Positions 7,686 to 10,000 of a stretch of 10,000 nucleotides of DNA are shown here, one piece after another. The stretch's first letter is position 1. Every line of letters starts with the position of its first letter. Source of the DNA: Nitrospira sp. GTDB taxonomy: Bacteria > Nitrospirota > Nitrospiria > Nitrospirales > Nitrospiraceae. Both the position numbers and the translations under genes were made by a program. A model generated the notes under the pieces. That model was not told the DNA's origin. It was given only the letters and a program-made list of their open reading frames with translations, and ran no database searches. The stretch lies in NCBI GenBank assembly GCA_020216985.1, contig JAIWOH010000032.1, forward strand, positions 1-10,000. The letters are read 5' to 3'.

Positions 7686-7735
7686 CTTGATGAGTGCGGC
7701 GACTAGAATCCCTCCCCCCCCTATCACTCGTCAAG
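7686..7735 (-). promoter_or_regulatory. Inverted repeat with G-run in the nirK leader
   Basis: On the minus strand CTTGACGAGTG (complement of 7725-7735) pairs with CACTCATCAAG (complement of 7686-7696), 10 of 11 bases plus one wobble. The 28-nt loop contains eight G in a row followed by AGGG. Seven T follow 7 nt beyond the stem (complement of 7672-7678), and the nirK ribosome binding site follows that. It could be an attenuator, a protein-binding operator, or both. TTGACG in the upstream arm could also serve as a -35, with GATTCT as a weak -10 18 nt later, in which case only part would be transcribed. Confidence 0.5.
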
Positions 7736-8200
7736 CAGGCGCCGGGTCAACTATCTACCAAATTCCGGAGAGAAAATACAAAGAAAAATTTCGTCGGAGA
7801 TTCCGGATCGAGAAGACGTCTTACTTCCTTGTAGGTGAAAATCGACGGGAAATAATGAGGAGGCGCATCTGCGAGAACCAGGTATCCTCAGGTTGAGGTA
7901 TCGATGAATCAATTAACTATTTACCAAAGATCCATTTGAACTAGGTGAAAATATGAGGAGAGAATCGATTTCATTATTTTGACGAAGGCAATGAAGAGAG
8001 GAAGAGGGAGTTTGCTGAAACAGAGCGCGGCTGAACCGATTTCTGAAAAGGTCAGGAAAAGAAAAAAAGCGTTGTCTTTGCTTGAGTAGAATTTATGAGA
8101 CAAGGCGTTTCTTCGTCGGCGCAGGAACAAAAATTTCTAGGCGAGAGAAAAGGGGGCTGGTATTCTCGGACAGACGATCCACAACAGAAGCCGGGGTTCC
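7736..8200. other. Divergent intergenic region between nirK and the plus-strand gene
   Basis: An AT-richer stretch without a credible gene; a minus-strand open frame at 7921-8130 has no family features. It should hold promoters for nirK (leftward) and the 8201 gene (rightward). On the plus strand TTGTCT is followed after 16 nt by TATGAG about 100 bp before 8201, a weak match. No FNR/NnrR-type TTGAT-N4-ATCAA box and no -24/-12 element was found. Duplicated blocks are listed separately. Confidence 0.5.
7749..7960. repeat. Two pairs of diverged direct repeats upstream of nirK
   Basis: Block B, AACTATYTACCAAA, occurs at 7749-7762 and 7915-7928 (13 of 14 identical). Block A, TAGGTGAAAAT then ATGAGGAG, occurs contiguously at 7942-7960 and with a 12-nt insertion at 7832-7862. 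The order B-A, B-A suggests an old tandem duplication of the upstream region with later indels, or paired regulator sites. Confidence 0.6.
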
Positions 8201-8965
8201 ATGTTCGAACTCGAATTTCCCGACATCACGATCTACTTGGTGGCCATCCTGGGTCTGCTGGTCGTGTGGCAGTTCTATCAAATGCAGGTCATGGCCGGAC
8301 GAATTCTGGCCATTGATATTTTCGATCGTTCCGGTATCCGCATGTATATCTACATCGTTCCGGAAGACGACGACGTATGCGAGGTGTGCTCGGCCGCGCA
8401 CGGGCGGGTGTTTCTACCCTCCTACATCGTGAAAAAAGGGTTTTCGCCGCTGCCGGAAACCTGCCGCCGGCCGATTCCCTGTCCCGGTGCATTGGTCGGA
8501 TTGTATGGAGCATGGTTGGAGGCGCGATCCGTCGTGCAGCGGCTTCGGGCCAACGCCAAAAAGGGCTGGATCCAGTTGTCCGCGGAGGAGCTGCGCACGT
8601 TGGTGAACGGACAATGGGAAACAAGTATCAGCGCCGAGACGGACCGTGTCGTGGTTCGCATGTTGGAGGCGGTCTGTTATGAAAACATCAATCAGGCCGT
8701 ATCGGTTTCCGGCTATTGGTATGTCATCGACGAGGCCAAGGAAATCCGCCATCTGCTTCTGTTGGTTCCGGCCTATCTCCGCTTGACGAGGCTCTTGGCC
8801 CGCTCGGGAGACGGCGCCGGCGCGCTGGCGGTGATCGAACGGTTTGAAGCGCGATTTCCTCCCACGAAGCGGGGGATCCATTTCCCGACCAAGGAACAGC
8901 GCAATGTGATGAAGACGCGAAAGGCGCTGTTGCTCAAGAACCGACAGGTCAACGTGGCGGCGTAG
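8201..8965 (+). CDS. Membrane-anchored four-cysteine protein of unknown function
   Basis: 254 residues, not recognised. One N-terminal membrane segment (about 10-29, IYLVAILGLLVVWQFYQM) with a short acidic N-terminus. A region with four cysteines follows, C60-x2-C63 and C88-x5-C94, spaced like a zinc site; the context DDDVCEVCSAAHGRVFLP recalls the Cys-rich end of Mu F-like phage head proteins, a resemblance I cannot test. A basic helical stretch (108-122) comes next. Residues 184-222 look like a TPR-type helix pair (LVPAYLRLTRLLARSGDGAGALAV pattern), and the tail is basic. ATG 8201 is the only sensible start; its ribosome binding site is weak (GGGG). It stands alone on the plus strand, divergent from nirK and convergent, 10 bp apart, with the HD phosphohydrolase gene. 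Codon and base usage resemble the neighbours, so it is probably a real core-genome gene. Confidence 0.8.
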   Translation: MFELEFPDITIYLVAILGLLVVWQFYQMQVMAGRILAIDIFDRSGIRMYIYIVPEDDDVCEVCSAAHGRVFLPSYIVKKGFSPLPETCRRPIPCPGALVGLYGAWLEARSVVQRLRANAKKGWIQLSAEELRTLVNGQWETSISAETDRVVVRMLEAVCYENINQAVSVSGYWYVIDEAKEIRHLLLLVPAYLRLTRLLARSGDGAGALAVIERFEARFPPTKRGIHFPTKEQRNVMKTRKALLLKNRQVNVAA

Positions 8966-8975
8966 CCCGCAAGCG

Positions 8976-10000
8976 CTAGTAGCTGGACTCGATGCTGGAC
9001 GGCGCCTTGTTCAGAACGGCCGCCGCCGCTTGGGAAAGCGCGGCGTCGTGGGTATGGTCGAGTGAATAAACCCGAAATTGGACAAGTCTGGTCGGCAACA
9101 GATCCAGAAATTCCTCCAAGGGGTCGGTTGACACCTGCTTAGTTCCCGGATCATACACGTACAGCGGCCGGCCACGTTGATCTTTGGGGTCCGGCCTCGG
9201 GTCAAGCGGGGCCATGTCCACGCGAAACTCCACGTTCCTCAGATCCTTCGGCAATTCTTTGGCGATTTGCTGCGTGAAGTGCCGGTGGCCGGGAAACGCC
9301 ATGCCGCGCGCCTCTCCCTTTTCCTTGAGCGACGTGCTGTAGGCCATTTTCCACTTCACGTCCCGGTCCAAGATCCGACCCCATTCCTCGCCGAGTCTTC
9401 GGCGGGCCTTGACTCCGGTGCGTCGCCAAGATCGGACTTCTTCCAGGAGGGACCAATCCGTGAGCGACCGATACTTGTCCATGCGTTTGCGCGGATCATA
9501 AGGGAACAAGAGTTTCATCGTCTCGCCGAAGATGTCGCGCAGGTGAATGTCGATGGCTCTGGTCGTGCGGTGAAAATACACGTTGGAGTAGAGGTACATG
9601 CGGGTGTTCAGAAACATTTGAAGGGCCGGCAGGCCGGTTTTATGGATCGTGAAACCTTTGTCGGTCACGATCGTATAATGAATGAGCCTGGTGAGGTCGA
9701 CCGGGCCGACGGCCACTCCACACATGTAGGAGTCCCGCAAGACGTAATCGAGATTGTCTCCCGTGTAGGCGCCGGAGATGACGGGCTGAAGGAGGTCGAG
9801 CCAGCGGGGGAGGCGAGAGTTGTCCTTGCCCTTTTCTTTGAGGATCAGATGCGCGATTTGATCAGGGTCCAGCTCCTCTCCCTTGGCGAAGGGGCCGGAG
9901 GGGCTGCGGCGGATTTTTCTGATGATGGGCCCTAAATGCTCGCGGATGATGATCTGCCCCAGTCGTTCGTGGGTCAGGTCGAAATGATGGAGATAGTTCT
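8976..10000 (-). CDS. HD superfamily phosphohydrolase (COG1078-type), 5' end outside the window
   Basis: The last 340 residues are visible; the frame stays open to the right edge (first whole codon at 9998-9996), so the TTG at 9740 is not the start. The best marker is NLDYVLRDSYMCGV (about 9715-9755), the conserved segment of dGTPase-like HD proteins where the Asp supplies the last metal ligand. It is followed by GPVDLTRLIHY and a MYLYSNVYFHRTTRAID stretch, both typical of COG1078 proteins. The catalytic H...HD motif should lie upstream, beyond base 10000. Such proteins hydrolyse nucleotide or related phosphates, but the substrate cannot be read from this. The C-terminal part (after about 9300) is variable and ends KAPSSIESSY. 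The gene converges on the 8201 gene with a 10-bp gap and no visible terminator between them. Confidence 0.87.
   Translation of the reverse strand, partial: NYLHHFDLTHERLGQIIIREHLGPIIRKIRRSPSGPFAKGEELDPDQIAHLILKEKGKDNSRLPRWLDLLQPVISGAYTGDNLDYVLRDSYMCGVAVGPVDLTRLIHYTIVTDKGFTIHKTGLPALQMFLNTRMYLYSNVYFHRTTRAIDIHLRDIFGETMKLLFPYDPRKRMDKYRSLTDWSLLEEVRSWRRTGVKARRRLGEEWGRILDRDVKWKMAYSTSLKEKGEARGMAFPGHRHFTQQIAKELPKDLRNVEFRVDMAPLDPRPDPKDQRGRPLYVYDPGTKQVSTDPLEEFLDLLPTRLVQFRVYSLDHTHDAALSQAAAAVLNKAPSSIESSY

Noticed and set aside
7686..7735. FNR/NnrR-type box in the nirK leader
   Set aside because: TTGA half-sites are present but the arms are 28 nt apart, not the 4-nt spacing of that operator.
6553..7896. 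Long plus-strand open frame (447 codons) opposite nirK and the globin start
   Set aside because: It is the antisense shadow of nirK, whose copper ligands and export signal make the minus strand the coding strand; its translation shows no family features.
7921..8130. Minus-strand 69-codon frame upstream of nirK
   Set aside because: Composition reflects the purine-rich opposite strand; no family features and no credible start.
9738..9740. TTG as start of the HD phosphohydrolase
   Set aside because: The frame continues upstream to the window edge with family-like sequence, and the TTG lies inside the conserved DYVLRDS motif.

Overview
The window looks like chromosome of a Nitrospira-type bacterium (phylum Nitrospirota). 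This is inferred from the gene content: a short two-domain copper nitrite reductase (NirK) beside a secreted truncated haemoglobin and a small c-type cytochrome, plus a soluble PAS/hybrid-kinase and sigma-54 regulator set. No rRNA, tRNA, CRISPR array, intact insertion sequence or phage gene is visible.

Layout. Bases 1-518 hold no convincing gene, but contain a 12-bp inverted repeat and a 14-bp tandem duplication. Bases 519-5272 are a minus-strand signalling block. In transcription order it is a sigma-54 (NtrC-type) activator with a degenerate receiver, a 160-bp gap, a DUF3391/HD-GYP-like protein that has lost its GYP motif, and a soluble PAS-PAS-hybrid histidine kinase joined to the HD gene by an ATGA start/stop overlap. 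Bases 5387-7735 are a minus-strand nitrogen-oxide block: nirK, periplasmic group 1 truncated haemoglobin, strong hairpin, monohaem cytochrome c with its own likely promoter, and a Rho-independent terminator. Bases 7648-8200 are an AT-richer divergent intergenic region with a G-run hairpin in the nirK leader and two duplicated sequence blocks. A plus-strand gene for a membrane-anchored four-cysteine protein of unknown function (8201-8965) converges, with a 10-bp gap, on the 3' part of a COG1078-type HD phosphohydrolase gene that runs off the right edge.

How the genes may work together. NirK reduces nitrite to NO; all type 1 and type 2 copper ligands are present. The exported globin is well placed to bind or oxidise NO, and the exported cytochrome c could carry electrons to or from NirK. 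The HD-GYP-like protein and hybrid kinase are translationally coupled and probably act in one signalling path. The sigma-54 activator upstream may belong to the same path, but its receiver lacks the usual phosphoacceptor Asp. No direct link between the signalling block and the nirK block is visible; no -24/-12 promoter was found upstream of nirK, the globin or the cytochrome gene.
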